Translations under genes and position numbers: made by a program
Shown: piece by piece, positions 41,488 through 50,741 of the stretch
Position numbering within the stretch: position 1 is the stretch's first letter
How the letters are laid out: each line of letters starts with the position of its first letter
The notes under the pieces: generated by a model
The model's database searches: none
The model's input: the letters and a program-made list of their open reading frames with translations, nothing else
Told to the model about the DNA's origin: nothing
Assembly (NCBI GenBank): GCA_035635855.1
Contig: DASQAF010000003.1
Coordinates: 1-64,000, forward strand
DNA: 64,000 nt
DNA from: UBA11740 sp035635855
GTDB taxonomy: Bacteria; Acidobacteriota; Blastocatellia; Pyrinomonadales; Pyrinomonadaceae
Reading direction: 5' to 3'

Positions 41488-42336
41488 ATGCTTCAGTCTT
41501 TCATCATCATTCTTCGCGAGGGCTTTGAGTCCTTTCTATTGGTCGCCGTCATTCTCGCTTACCTGCGCAAGTCACAAAAGCGGCAACTGGCGCCGGCGGT
41601 CTATTGGGCAATTATGTTCGCGCTGCTGCTTAGCGGCGGCCTCGGTTACCTGCTCCATCAAATGCAAACCGGCAACGATCTGGTTGAGCGGCATTTCGGT
41701 GCGACGGTCGCCGGTTTTCTCGGCAACGAATCGTTGCGCGAGGGCGTTCTGGGCGTGCTGGCCATTGTCATGGTGGCCTCGCTGGTCATTTATATGTGGC
41801 GCAGCGGAACACACTTGAAGGCCAAAATGGAAGAGCGTCTCGGCGAAGTCTCTGCAAAGCGTTCCGGTTGGACTGCCTACGCCGGGATTTTTCTTTTTAC
41901 TGCTTTGATGATTAGCCGTGAAGGCATGGAAACGGCTTTGATGCTTTTGCAGGTGCGCAGTCCCCGTCTGATCTGGGGGGCATTGCTGGGCCTGGCCGCC
42001 GCGGTCGGCATGGCCTGGGCGTGGGCGCAGTTTGGCCACTTGATCAATGTGCGTCGTTTCTTTCAGGTCACCGGAATTTTCCTTCTGCTGTTCATGGTGC
42101 AGGTGGGCATTTATTCCTTCCACGAGTTTTCCGAAGCCGGACTGTTTCCTAACAGCGAAGCAATCCACGCGGCCACCGAGAAGTTCTCGCCCCAGGGTTT
42201 GTACGGCCAGTGGTTTTCCCTCGTAATGGTTGGTGTGTGCGCTGCGTGGCTGGTCGGGGCGTGGCTGATTGACCGCGTGCGGATCAATCACTCAGTTGGG
42301 CCTACCGCCATAGCAAATCTGAATCGAACTCACTGA
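41488..42336 (+). CDS. FTR1-family iron permease
   Basis: A ~282-residue permease with about seven membrane spans. Both REGxE iron-binding motifs of the Ftr1/EfeU family are present: LREGFESFLLV at residues ~9-19 and ISREGMETALMLL near residue 145. ATG 41488 places the first motif at the usual N-terminal position; the GTG at 41437 would leave almost no leader after the promoter seen upstream. No EfeO/EfeB or multicopper oxidase partner is adjacent. The Fur-box-like operator supports an iron role. It overlaps the convergent acyl-CoA ligase gene by 7 bases. Confidence 0.9.
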   Translation: MLQSFIIILREGFESFLLVAVILAYLRKSQKRQLAPAVYWAIMFALLLSGGLGYLLHQMQTGNDLVERHFGATVAGFLGNESLREGVLGVLAIVMVASLVIYMWRSGTHLKAKMEERLGEVSAKRSGWTAYAGIFLFTALMISREGMETALMLLQVRSPRLIWGALLGLAAAVGMAWAWAQFGHLINVRRFFQVTGIFLLLFMVQVGIYSFHEFSEAGLFPNSEAIHAATEKFSPQGLYGQWFSLVMVGVCAAWLVGAWLIDRVRINHSVGPTAIANLNRTH

Positions 42337-43958
42337 TCCGTAACTCCGCGCGATCCAGCGCGCGTTAGGTTGGAAGTGTTTGAATAGACTTTCGCCAATT
42401 CGCGCTTGAGAAGTTTCCCAGTTGGACCCTTGGGAATATCCTTGACGATGCGAACCGACTTGGGAGATTTATAGTCGGCAAGCCTTGCGGTGCAATAGCT
42501 GATCAGTTCCTCTTCACTTACTTTCAATCCGTCCTTAAGCACAACAAAAGCAGCGACCTCTTCGCCGTACAAAGGATCGGGGATGCCAATCGTTGCGGCG
42601 GTGGCAACCGCCGGATGTTGATAGAGGACTTCGTCAATCTCTCGTGGATAAATATTTTCGCCGCCACGAATGATCATGTCACTCTTGCGATCGACGATAT
42701 AGAAAAAGCCATCCTGGTCGCGGTAGCCAATGTCGCCAGTATGAAACCAGCCATTGCGAAATGCTTCCGCCGTCGCCTCCGGATTTTTGTAATAGCCTTT
42801 CAAAATATTATCGCCGCGCAAAACAATCTCACCCAGCGCGCCGTCGGCAACTTCGTTGTCGGCATCGTCAAAAACCTTCACTTCGTTTCCGATGGGCAAA
42901 CCGCAAGAGCCGGGGCGGCGGCGCTCGTCCGGCGGATTGAAAGTCGAGCGGCAGGTCGATTCTGAAAGTCCGTAGCCCTCGACTACCGGGCAGTTGAAAG
43001 TCTCTTCAAACGTTTTCATTACCTCCGCCGGCACCGGGGCTGAACCACACATCGCAAAACGAAGTTGCTCAGTCTTCAGTCCGTCGGGTACGCCTTGAGG
43101 ATAAGTATCAAGGAGTATCGAAAGCATCGTCGCCACTGAACCGAACGAAGTGATTTCATAGTCCGAGATGATGTTCCAAAATTTCGAAGCAGAAAACCTG
43201 GGACTGATCACCGTCGATCCACCGGCAAATAGCGCCGACATCGTGGTCACGGAAACAGCGTTCATGTGAAAGAGCGGCATGATGGTGAGCAGTCGATCGT
43301 CCGGTGTAAAGCTTAGCCATTCGCTTATCTGTCGTGCATTAGCTATTACGTTGCCATGGGTTAACAAACACCCTTTTGGTCTCCCCGTGGTTCCTGAGGT
43401 GTAAATGATGATGCCGTCGTCGTTCTTGTCGATGCCGGGAGCGCGCCAGTTAGCGCTGGGAGCGCGGACGTCCCTTCCGCTTTTTTCCTTCTCCCTGGAT
43501 TCAGTGGTTGCTTCCGACTCGTCATCAAACGTTATGACCGCGCGTAGATGCGGAAGTTCGCCGCGAATACTCTCCACGCGTTCTCGAAATTCAGAATTGA
43601 CCAGAATCGCTTTGGCTTCCGAGTTGTTCACCACGAAAGCAGTTTCATGCTCTTTCAAAAGCGAATTCACCGGCCCGGCCAACGCGCCCAGTTTCCAACA
43701 GGCAAAGTAAGCGATGATGTATTCGGCGCAGTTCGGCATTAACAAACTGACCACGTCGCCTTTTACGATTCCCTGTGATGAAAGCAGGCGAGCCGTTGCG
43801 TCTACCGCGTTGTCAAACTCGGCGTACGTAAACTGCCGGCTGTCAGCTTCGGAAAACAGGAACGTCTTATCCGGACTCTCCTTTGCACGCCGTTCGAGAA
43901 GTTCCCCGATGTTCCCGGGTTCGTATGTTCTTCTTCTTAAAGCGTCGCTGTCCCTCAT
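42330..43958 (-). CDS. long-chain acyl-CoA synthetase-like AMP-binding ligase
   Basis: A 542-residue adenylate-forming ligase that would activate a carboxylic acid to its CoA ester. Motifs: P-loop IIYTSGTTGRPKGCLLTHGN, EGYGLSEST, WFHTGDIGYRDQDGFFYIVD, RKSDMIIRGGENIYPREIDE and catalytic Lys in GPTGKLLKREL. Residues ~150-170 (TTESREKEKSGRDVRAPSAN) form a charged insert encoded by a dispersed repeat and may be a recent insertion. Substrate not assignable. It diverges from the aldehyde dehydrogenase gene. Confidence 0.9.
   Translation of the reverse strand: MRDSDALRRRTYEPGNIGELLERRAKESPDKTFLFSEADSRQFTYAEFDNAVDATARLLSSQGIVKGDVVSLLMPNCAEYIIAYFACWKLGALAGPVNSLLKEHETAFVVNNSEAKAILVNSEFRERVESIRGELPHLRAVITFDDESEATTESREKEKSGRDVRAPSANWRAPGIDKNDDGIIIYTSGTTGRPKGCLLTHGNVIANARQISEWLSFTPDDRLLTIMPLFHMNAVSVTTMSALFAGGSTVISPRFSASKFWNIISDYEITSFGSVATMLSILLDTYPQGVPDGLKTEQLRFAMCGSAPVPAEVMKTFEETFNCPVVEGYGLSESTCRSTFNPPDERRRPGSCGLPIGNEVKVFDDADNEVADGALGEIVLRGDNILKGYYKNPEATAEAFRNGWFHTGDIGYRDQDGFFYIVDRKSDMIIRGGENIYPREIDEVLYQHPAVATAATIGIPDPLYGEEVAAFVVLKDGLKVSEEELISYCTARLADYKSPKSVRIVKDIPKGPTGKLLKRELAKVYSNTSNLTRAGSRGVTDQ
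43456..43480 (+). repeat. dispersed repeat (CTGGGAGCGCGGACGT) inside the acyl-CoA ligase gene
   Basis: 24/25 identical to 24836-24860; here it is read antisense within a coding gene and encodes residues of a charged surface insert. Both coding copies fall in linkers between conserved blocks. Confidence 0.8.
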
Positions 43959-44023
43959 GGCAGGTCCGATGATATATTAGGCGCGTTCCAGTCACTAATT
44001 CCGATTCCCTTTATCAACTTCTT

Positions 44024-45502
44024 ATGGATACCTATCGCAATTTCATCGGCGGCAAATGGATCGAATCCAGTTCGTCGCGGACCGTGGATAATGTCAATCC
44101 GGCCGACACGACGGATGTAATTGGCAACATACGTCAGGCAACCCGTGAAGAAGCGCGCGCGGCCGTCGCAGCCGCGGCCGACGCCTTTCACGCGTGGAGA
44201 AAGACCCCCGCGCCGGCTCGCGGAAAGATCGTCGCGAAGGCCGCGCGCCTGATGGAAGAAGCCAAGGAAGAGTTGGCTACTATCCTCACCCGCGAAGAAG
44301 GCAAGACGCTTTCTGAATCACGTGGTGAGTTGCAGCGATCAATTAATGTCGCTGAGTTTTGCGCCGGCGAGTCTCGCCGCATGAACGGCGAAACGATTCT
44401 CTCGGAACTGCCGGCAAACTTTGCCTACACGATCAAACAGCCGCTGGGCGTGGTGGCTTGCGTGACGCCGTGGAATTTCCCGGTCGCCATCCCAGTGTGG
44501 AAAATTGCGCCGGCCCTGGTCGCCGGGAACGCGGTGGTTTTCAAACCTGCCACGCTGACGCCGGCGACTGCTGTGCGCATCGTTGAGATATTCGAGGAGG
44601 CGGGCATCCCCCCAGGCGTTTTGAACTTAATTCTGGGATCGGGCTCGGATGCCGGCGACGAAATCATCAGCCATCCAGCGGTGAAAGCAGTTTCTTTTAC
44701 CGGCTCGAACCCGGTAGGCATTCGTCTCTACGAACAAGTGTCGCGGCGCGGCGCAAAGTGCCAGTGCGAAATGGGCGGCAAGAATCCGGTGGTCATTCTC
44801 GAAGATGCCGACATGGATCTGACGGTTGAATCAACCGCCCAGGGCGCGTTCGGATCTTCCGGACAACGCTGTACGGCGACCAGTCGCGCTGTAGTCATAG
44901 ATAAAGTTGCCGATGAATTCGTCGAGCGAATTGCCAAACGGGCGCAGTCGATGCGCATCGGCAACGGAATGGATCCGCAAACCGAAATGGGACCGAGTGT
45001 GGATGAGAGCCAGTTCAAGACGGTGCTGGATTATCTAAATATTGGCCGCGAGGATGGCGCGACGCTTGTTTGTGGCGGCGAGCGCGCCACCGGCAACGGC
45101 CTCGATAAAGGTTACTTCGTTCGTCCGACTGTGTTTGATCACGTCACTCCGGATATGCGAATCGCGCGCGAGGAAATTTTTGGCCCGGTGCTTTCGGTGC
45201 TGCGCGTAAAGGATTTCGACGAAGCGATGCAGGTGGCGAACGACACCGAATACGGTCTATCTTCTTCGATTTTTACTAATGACGCCGCGCGCATCTTCCG
45301 CTTCGTGGATGAGATCGAAACCGGCATGACCCACATAAACTCGCCCACCACCGGCGGCGAAGCGCACATTCCCTTTGGCGGGATCAAAGGCACCGGCATC
45401 GGCGACCGCGAACAGGGATCGACGGCTCTGGACTTCTACACCGAACTGAAAGTAGTTTACGTGGACTACACGGGGCGCAAACGCGAGGGAAATTTGTACT
45501 AA
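44024..45502 (+). CDS. NAD(P)-dependent aldehyde dehydrogenase
   Basis: A 492-residue ALDH, close to alpha-ketoglutaric- or succinic-semialdehyde dehydrogenases. Motifs: CVTPWNFPVAIPVWKIAPAL, FKPATLTPATA, FTGSNPVGIRLYEQVSRRGA, catalytic Glu in CQCEMGGKNPVV (usually ELGGK), catalytic Cys in GSSGQRCTATSR, and EEIFGPVL. The presence of the general-base Glu argues against the CoA-acylating methylmalonate type. In this neighbourhood it could oxidise malonic semialdehyde formed from beta-alanine by the nearby aminotransferase (inference). Confidence 0.93.
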   Translation: MDTYRNFIGGKWIESSSSRTVDNVNPADTTDVIGNIRQATREEARAAVAAAADAFHAWRKTPAPARGKIVAKAARLMEEAKEELATILTREEGKTLSESRGELQRSINVAEFCAGESRRMNGETILSELPANFAYTIKQPLGVVACVTPWNFPVAIPVWKIAPALVAGNAVVFKPATLTPATAVRIVEIFEEAGIPPGVLNLILGSGSDAGDEIISHPAVKAVSFTGSNPVGIRLYEQVSRRGAKCQCEMGGKNPVVILEDADMDLTVESTAQGAFGSSGQRCTATSRAVVIDKVADEFVERIAKRAQSMRIGNGMDPQTEMGPSVDESQFKTVLDYLNIGREDGATLVCGGERATGNGLDKGYFVRPTVFDHVTPDMRIAREEIFGPVLSVLRVKDFDEAMQVANDTEYGLSSSIFTNDAARIFRFVDEIETGMTHINSPTTGGEAHIPFGGIKGTGIGDREQGSTALDFYTELKVVYVDYTGRKREGNLY

Positions 45503-45515
45503 AAGATCAGGTAGC

Positions 45516-45878
45516 ATGGACAACCTGCAAAAATTCTATGACCTTCTCTGGGGTCTGCTCGAGCAGTTGCCCTCGCTCATCACGATTCTTGCTTGTCTGA
45601 TCTTCGTAGCAACCCGTTGGAAGCGATATCCGGCGGTGGCGCCGCTGCTACTGTGCAGTCTGGTGCTGCTTCTCTTGCACGGACCAATCTTCGCCGCGGT
45701 TTATAACTGGGTGCCCGACTTACTCATTGACCGCACCAGCAGCACGAACCGGATCTCGAACCCAATACTGCTCGGTCTTAGTCTGATCTACCATACCGCG
45801 CTGGCGATTCCCCTCACGCTGTTACTCGTGTGCGTCTTCATGCGACGGAACCCGGCGCCGGGAGAGACTTCGTCGTAA
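45516..45878 (+). CDS. small membrane protein (first of a paralogous pair)
   Basis: A 120-residue protein with three hydrophobic helices. The motif LIFVATRWKRYP recurs as IVFAIARWKRHP in the next gene, as does the order of spans, so the two are tandem paralogues. No family name recognised. It starts 14 bases after the aldehyde dehydrogenase stop. Confidence 0.68.
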   Translation: MDNLQKFYDLLWGLLEQLPSLITILACLIFVATRWKRYPAVAPLLLCSLVLLLLHGPIFAAVYNWVPDLLIDRTSSTNRISNPILLGLSLIYHTALAIPLTLLLVCVFMRRNPAPGETSS

Positions 45879-45887
45879 CTGACTTCC

Positions 45888-46262
45888 ATGGGACTGACTT
45901 CCTATTTCTTTTACATGTTCGCGCGGCGCACTCCGATGCTGCTTGTCTCTGTGGGCGGCATTGTCTTTGCCATCGCTCGCTGGAAACGACATCCGAGAGC
46001 ATCATTGATGACCGTGCTGGCTCTCGCTCTCTATTGGGTCGAAGCATTCGTTTACATATGCATCCGTTACTGGCTACCCAGGTTTGTGGAGGCAATGAGA
46101 CTTTCGGGCAAGGCAATCAATGTTCTCTTTATCGTCATTTCAGTGTTGGATGACTTTGCCTTCGCAGTGGTCATAATCCTGCTGGTGGGCGCGGCGTTTA
46201 CGGGACGCAAGCCCGGCAGCACCACCCAGCAACTAAAAGGACTGATTAATGAGTTCACCTGA
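45888..46262 (+). CDS. small membrane protein (second of a paralogous pair)
   Basis: A 124-residue paralogue of the preceding gene with three to four hydrophobic helices (MLLVSVGGIVFAIARWKRHP, MTVLALALYWVEAFVYICIR, DDFAFAVVIILLVGAAF). Its stop at 46262 overlaps the aminotransferase start at 46249, indicating translational coupling. Possibly accessory to transport or a membrane sensor; function unknown. Confidence 0.68.
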   Translation: MGLTSYFFYMFARRTPMLLVSVGGIVFAIARWKRHPRASLMTVLALALYWVEAFVYICIRYWLPRFVEAMRLSGKAINVLFIVISVLDDFAFAVVIILLVGAAFTGRKPGSTTQQLKGLINEFT

Positions 46263-47556
46263 GCCACAAACCACACCGTCCGAAACCGTTCGCAAGCATA
46301 AGGAATTTCTTTTTCCGGCCGTTGCGACCTATTACCAGGAGCCGCTCGCTCTGGTAAGAGGTGAAGGCTTTCACGTCTGGGATGATCAGGGCGATAAATA
46401 CCTCGACTGCTTTGGCGGTGTGTTAACGGTCTGCGTCGGCCACGCGCATCCGAAGGTCAACGAAGCAATCATCAATCAGGTAAAGACGATTTCGCACACG
46501 TCGACACTTTACTGCAACCAACCGCAGTCTGATTTGGCTGAAAAGCTTGCTCAGATCACCCCGGGCCGTTTGAAGAAATCATTCTTTACCAATAGCGGCA
46601 CCGAAGCCGACGATACCGCCGTCCACGCGGCCAAGCTCGCCACTGGACGCCACGAGATTGTCGTGCTGCGTCACGCGTACAGCGGGCGCTCTGCTACTTC
46701 ACTATCGGCTATGGGACACTCCACCTGGCGGCCGTTACCTCCTCAGGTTTCAGGATTTGTTCATGCTCGTGCGCCCTATTGCTATCGCTGCCCGTTCAAG
46801 CTCACTTATCCCGAATGCGGTCTGGCCTGTGCCAACGATATCGAAGAATTGATCATGACCACGACGACGGGCGAGATCGCCGCGTTCATGGCTGAGCCGA
46901 TCTTAGGCGTCGGGGGATTTATCGTTCCGCCGCCGGGATATTTTGAACGCGCGGTTGAGATTACCCGCAAGCACGGCGGCCTCTTCATCGCGGACGAAGT
47001 TCAAACCGCGTGGGGCCGTACCGGCGATAAATGGTTTGGCATCGAAAACTGGAACGTCGAGCCGGACATCATCACTTCGGCAAAGGGCCTCGGCAACGGA
47101 GTGCCGATCGGGATCACGGTCGCCACCCCGGAAGTCGCCGACAAGTTTCCCGGTCTGACCTTTTCGACTTTTGGCGGCAATCCGGTTTCGTGCGCGGCGG
47201 CCCTCGCGGTCCTGAAAGTGATCGAGGACGAAGGCTTGAAAAAGAATTCCGCTGAGGTCGGCGCCTACTTTCGCCAACGCCTTGAAGAGCTGAAGGACAA
47301 GTATCAGGTCATAGGCGACGTGCGCGGGATGGGTTTAATGCAAGCCGTCGAACTGGTGAAGGATCGCGAAACCAAAGAGCCCGATCCACAGTCAGTTCTG
47401 AGGGTGTTTGAAGAAACCAAAAAGCGTCGAGTGCTGGTTGGTAAGGGCGGACTCTACGGCAACGTGATCCGCACGGGCATGATGTTGAATTCAACCAGAG
47501 ATCATGCGGACGAGTTGATCGACGCGTTGGACGCCAGTTTTGCGGCGGTGAACTAG
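46249..47556 (+). CDS. class III aminotransferase (beta-alanine/AGXT2-like)
   Basis: A 435-residue PLP-dependent transaminase resembling AGXT2 and (R)-3-amino-2-methylpropionate:pyruvate transaminases. Motifs: FFTNSGTEADDTAVHAAKLA, FIADEVQTAWGRTGDKWFG, and PLP-Lys in ITSAKGLGNGVPIG, then FSTFGGNPVSCAAALAVL. A Cys-rich loop (ARAPYCYRCPFKLTYPECGL) is a feature of the AGXT2 branch. In the uracil/thymine degradation context it would convert beta-alanine or 3-aminoisobutyrate to the semialdehyde. Overlaps the upstream membrane gene. Confidence 0.92.
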   Translation: MSSPEPQTTPSETVRKHKEFLFPAVATYYQEPLALVRGEGFHVWDDQGDKYLDCFGGVLTVCVGHAHPKVNEAIINQVKTISHTSTLYCNQPQSDLAEKLAQITPGRLKKSFFTNSGTEADDTAVHAAKLATGRHEIVVLRHAYSGRSATSLSAMGHSTWRPLPPQVSGFVHARAPYCYRCPFKLTYPECGLACANDIEELIMTTTTGEIAAFMAEPILGVGGFIVPPPGYFERAVEITRKHGGLFIADEVQTAWGRTGDKWFGIENWNVEPDIITSAKGLGNGVPIGITVATPEVADKFPGLTFSTFGGNPVSCAAALAVLKVIEDEGLKKNSAEVGAYFRQRLEELKDKYQVIGDVRGMGLMQAVELVKDRETKEPDPQSVLRVFEETKKRRVLVGKGGLYGNVIRTGMMLNSTRDHADELIDALDASFAAVN

Positions 47557-47745
47557 TCGCTTTTGACGCCGGTCCGGAAACATTTCGCTGCTGACAGAGC
47601 CAAGCAACGCAGTATTTCTTCCGCACATCGAAAAGGTTACCGTTGAGCGCTGATTTCCCGGCGAAACTTGTCGTTCCTCGCGAGCGTATTATCACCCTTG
47701 GTTAGTTAGCCTAAGATAAATTCATTCAAGAATGAGAGAGGTTCT

Positions 47746-50463
47746 ATGAAATCCACCGGTTTTTCGCACCTTCATTCAAAGCTTTATGTGTACATCGTCG
47801 CCGCCTCATGTGTGACACTGGCTCTGGTCCTAGGTCCTATTCAGGCCCACGCACAGCCAAAGGGCTTGCCGCCCATAATCGATCGCGAATTATTTTTTGG
47901 CGACCCGGAAATTTCCGGGGCCCAGATTTCTCCCGACGGCAAGTTCATCGCTTTCGTCAAGCCCTACAAAGGCACGCGCAACGTTTGGGTCAAACGCACC
48001 CCCGACCCCTTCGACACCGCGAAACCGATCACAGCGGACACGACACGCCCGATTCCCGCATACTTTTGGAGCCGCGACGGCAAGTACATTCTGTTTGTGC
48101 AGGACAAAGCCGGCGATGAGAACTATCTGGTCTACGCGGTCAATCCGGCGGACGCCCCGGCGGCCGGGCAGGATGTACCTGCGGCGCGCAACCTGACGGA
48201 TGTGAAAGGGGTGCGCGCAGAGATCTTCGCCGTTCCCCGCAGCGAGCCCGACGCGATCTATGTCGGTCTCAACGACCGCGACAAGGCCTGGCACGATCTC
48301 TACAAGGTTAAGATCTCTACCGGCGAGCGCACCCTGGTGCGCCAGAACACCGAGCGCATCGTGAGCTGGACTTTCGATCTTAAGGATCAACTGCGAATGG
48401 CTTCGCGCGTCACCGACGCCGGTGAAACGGAAATCCTGCGGGTGGACGACAAGGGATTCACCAAAGTTTATTCATGCAACGTTTTTGAACAGTGCGGGCC
48501 GGTTCAATACAATAAGGACGGGCAGAGAGTTTACTTTATCACCAATAAGGGCGCGGGAATCGACCTCACCCGACTCGAGCTTTTTGATCCGGTAACCGGA
48601 AAAGAGGAAGTGGTGGAGTCCGATCCGCTGAATCGGGTTGATTTCGGTGGTGCTGAATTCTCTGAAGTTACGGACGAGTTGGTGTTTACAACTTACGAAG
48701 ACGAGCGCCAGCGATACTACTGGAAAGACAAGTCGTACGAGGCTGACTACAAGCTGCTGCAAAAGCAATTGCCCGGAAAGGAAATCGGCCTTGGATCGGC
48801 GACGAAGGATGAGCAGACTTGGTTAATCAGTGCCAGCAGCGACACTGAACCCGGAGAGCGATATCTGTTCGATCGGCGCACCAAGAAACTGACCCTTCAG
48901 TATCGCATTCACGAAAAGCTGAACCGCGACTTCCTCGCCTCAATGCAGGCAGTCAAATACAAGTCATCAGACGGTTTGGAAATACCGGCTTTTCTGACTT
49001 TGCCGAAAGGCGTCGCGGCCAAGAACCTTCCTGTCGTCATCTTCCCGCACGGTGGCCCTTGGGCTCGCGATTCGTGGGGCTACGATCCTTTCGCGCAGTT
49101 CTGGGCGAACAGGGGTTACGCCGTGCTGCAACCGAATTTCCGTGGCTCAACCGGCTATGGCAAGAAGTTCATCGACGCCGGCAACAAACAGTGGGGCGAT
49201 AAGATGCAAGACGACATTACCTGGGGCGTCAAGTATCTGGTCGGGCAGGGCATCGCCGATCCCAAACGCATCGGCATCATGGGTGGCTCGTACGGCGGTT
49301 ATGCGACCCTCGCCGGCGTGACCTTTACCCCGGACGTTTATGCCGCAGCGGTTGATTACGTTGGGCCATCGAATCTGATTACCCTGCTCGAGACGATTCC
49401 GCCTTACTGGGAAGCTGGTCGCCAGATTTTCTATCAGCGCATGGGTGATCCGACTACGCCCGAAGGCAAGGCCCAGCTCGAGCGGCAATCACCACTGAAC
49501 TCTGCGACCAAGATCAAGACTCCTCTCCTGGTCGTCCAGGGCGCTAACGATCCCCGCGTCAATAAGCGCGAAGCGGATCAGATAGTGATCGCTTTGCGGG
49601 ACCGAGGCTTTCCGGTGGAATACATCGTGGCCCCGGATGAAGGTCACGGATTCGCGCGACCTGTAAACAACATGGCGATGTTTGCCACTGCCGAAAAGTT
49701 TTTCGCTAAGTTTCTCAACGGTCGTTATCAAGAGGGGATGACTCCCGAAGCCGCGGCCAGGCAGAAGGAGATTACGGTTGATGTGAAGACGGTGACCCTG
49801 CCAAAGAAAGTGGAAGCCACGAGCAGTGCGCCGAAACCAACCAGCGACTTGCAACCGGGAACTTTCAATTACAAAGCGGCCATTGATTTTGGCGGTCAAA
49901 TAATTCCGCTCACCGTGACGACCGTGATCAAGGAAGACGGTGCTTCGTGGGTGGTAACTGAGACGGCCGACACACCGCAAGGCAAGATTGTGGATGTCTC
50001 TACGATCGAGAAAGGCACTCTGGCGCTGAAACATCGTTCGATCAATCAAGGCCCGTTGGTAGTTGAACTCGATTTCAAAGACAACAAGGCCACCGGCACG
50101 ATGACGATGAACGGGCAACCCAAGCCGGTGCTGGTCGACGTCGGCGGCGTCATCTTTGCGGATGGCGCGGGCGCCTTTAATGTAATCGCGCGTCTGCCGT
50201 TGGCCGCAAACTACAGCACCACCTTCCGCAACTTTGATGTGCAAAAGCAGAAGGTTCAGCTCAAGCAGTTAAAGTTCGTGGGCACGGAATCGGTAACGGT
50301 TGCGGCCGGGACCTTTGACACTTACAAAGTCGAGCTGACTTCCGCGGACAATGATGGCGACAAGCAAACGGTTTGGATCGCGAAAGACTCGCACAAAGTC
50401 GTGAAGATCACCGCGACCCTGCCGAGTCTGGGCGGCGCATTGCTGACTTCAGAGTTGCAATAG
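47746..50463 (+). CDS. S9-family prolyl-oligopeptidase-like peptidase with extra C-terminal beta domain
   Basis: A 905-residue exported peptidase. Signal peptide (VYIVAASCVTLALVLGPIQA), a beta-propeller region at ~45-390 (ISPDGKFIAFVKPYKGTRNV), then the catalytic alpha/beta-hydrolase domain at ~400-675: Ser515 in GIMGGSYGGYATL, Asp602 in GANDPRVN and His634 in DEGHGFARP. After it, residues ~700-905 form an added beta-rich domain (AGTFDTYKVELTSADNDGDK, TVWIAKDSHKVVKITATL) recalling DUF3108-type modules; S9 peptidases usually end near residue 680. GAGAGGTT precedes ATG 47746. Confidence 0.9.
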   Translation: MKSTGFSHLHSKLYVYIVAASCVTLALVLGPIQAHAQPKGLPPIIDRELFFGDPEISGAQISPDGKFIAFVKPYKGTRNVWVKRTPDPFDTAKPITADTTRPIPAYFWSRDGKYILFVQDKAGDENYLVYAVNPADAPAAGQDVPAARNLTDVKGVRAEIFAVPRSEPDAIYVGLNDRDKAWHDLYKVKISTGERTLVRQNTERIVSWTFDLKDQLRMASRVTDAGETEILRVDDKGFTKVYSCNVFEQCGPVQYNKDGQRVYFITNKGAGIDLTRLELFDPVTGKEEVVESDPLNRVDFGGAEFSEVTDELVFTTYEDERQRYYWKDKSYEADYKLLQKQLPGKEIGLGSATKDEQTWLISASSDTEPGERYLFDRRTKKLTLQYRIHEKLNRDFLASMQAVKYKSSDGLEIPAFLTLPKGVAAKNLPVVIFPHGGPWARDSWGYDPFAQFWANRGYAVLQPNFRGSTGYGKKFIDAGNKQWGDKMQDDITWGVKYLVGQGIADPKRIGIMGGSYGGYATLAGVTFTPDVYAAAVDYVGPSNLITLLETIPPYWEAGRQIFYQRMGDPTTPEGKAQLERQSPLNSATKIKTPLLVVQGANDPRVNKREADQIVIALRDRGFPVEYIVAPDEGHGFARPVNNMAMFATAEKFFAKFLNGRYQEGMTPEAAARQKEITVDVKTVTLPKKVEATSSAPKPTSDLQPGTFNYKAAIDFGGQIIPLTVTTVIKEDGASWVVTETADTPQGKIVDVSTIEKGTLALKHRSINQGPLVVELDFKDNKATGTMTMNGQPKPVLVDVGGVIFADGAGAFNVIARLPLAANYSTTFRNFDVQKQKVQLKQLKFVGTESVTVAAGTFDTYKVELTSADNDGDKQTVWIAKDSHKVVKITATLPSLGGALLTSELQ

Positions 50464-50488
50464 GACCGAAGCAAGCGTGCAAGAGTCG

Positions 50489-50521
50489 AACAGCCATGAT
50501 CCGGAAGGTCATGGCTGTTTT
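50489..50521 (+). terminator. Rho-independent terminator after S9 peptidase
   Basis: Stem AACAGCCATGA / TCATGGCTGTT (11 pairs) with loop TCCGGAAGG, followed by a short T-rich tail (TTCGGTTT). It lies 25 bases after the peptidase stop. Confidence 0.75.
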
Positions 50522-50559
50522 CGGTTTCATTGGTTGATGGTGCCGCATTCCAGATAAAA

Positions 50560-50608
50560 CGATCCACGAAATACACGAAGCGGAGTGTTCGTATGATTTC
50601 GTGGATCG
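50560..50608. repeat. intergenic palindrome, CGATCCACGAAA/TTTCGTGGATCG element (copy 1)
   Basis: CGATCCACGAAATACACGAA opens and TTTCGTGGATCG closes the element; the same first 28 bases recur at 53483. Confidence 0.8.
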
Positions 50609-50741
50609 CTCTTGTCTAAGCGGGGAAAAACCACGAAACTAAACTAAGACACTATTCATTGGTTGATTTATTTGCGGCTCGGTTCTATAAACATTTCGCT
50701 CCTAACGGACCGATAGCAGCCAAAACACAAGAAAACATTCT

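Noticed and set aside
49489..50244. 251-codon minus-strand frame opposite the S9 peptidase C-terminus
   Set aside because: It raised the question whether the peptidase tail is real. The forward frame shows coherent beta-strand patterning and the reverse does not.
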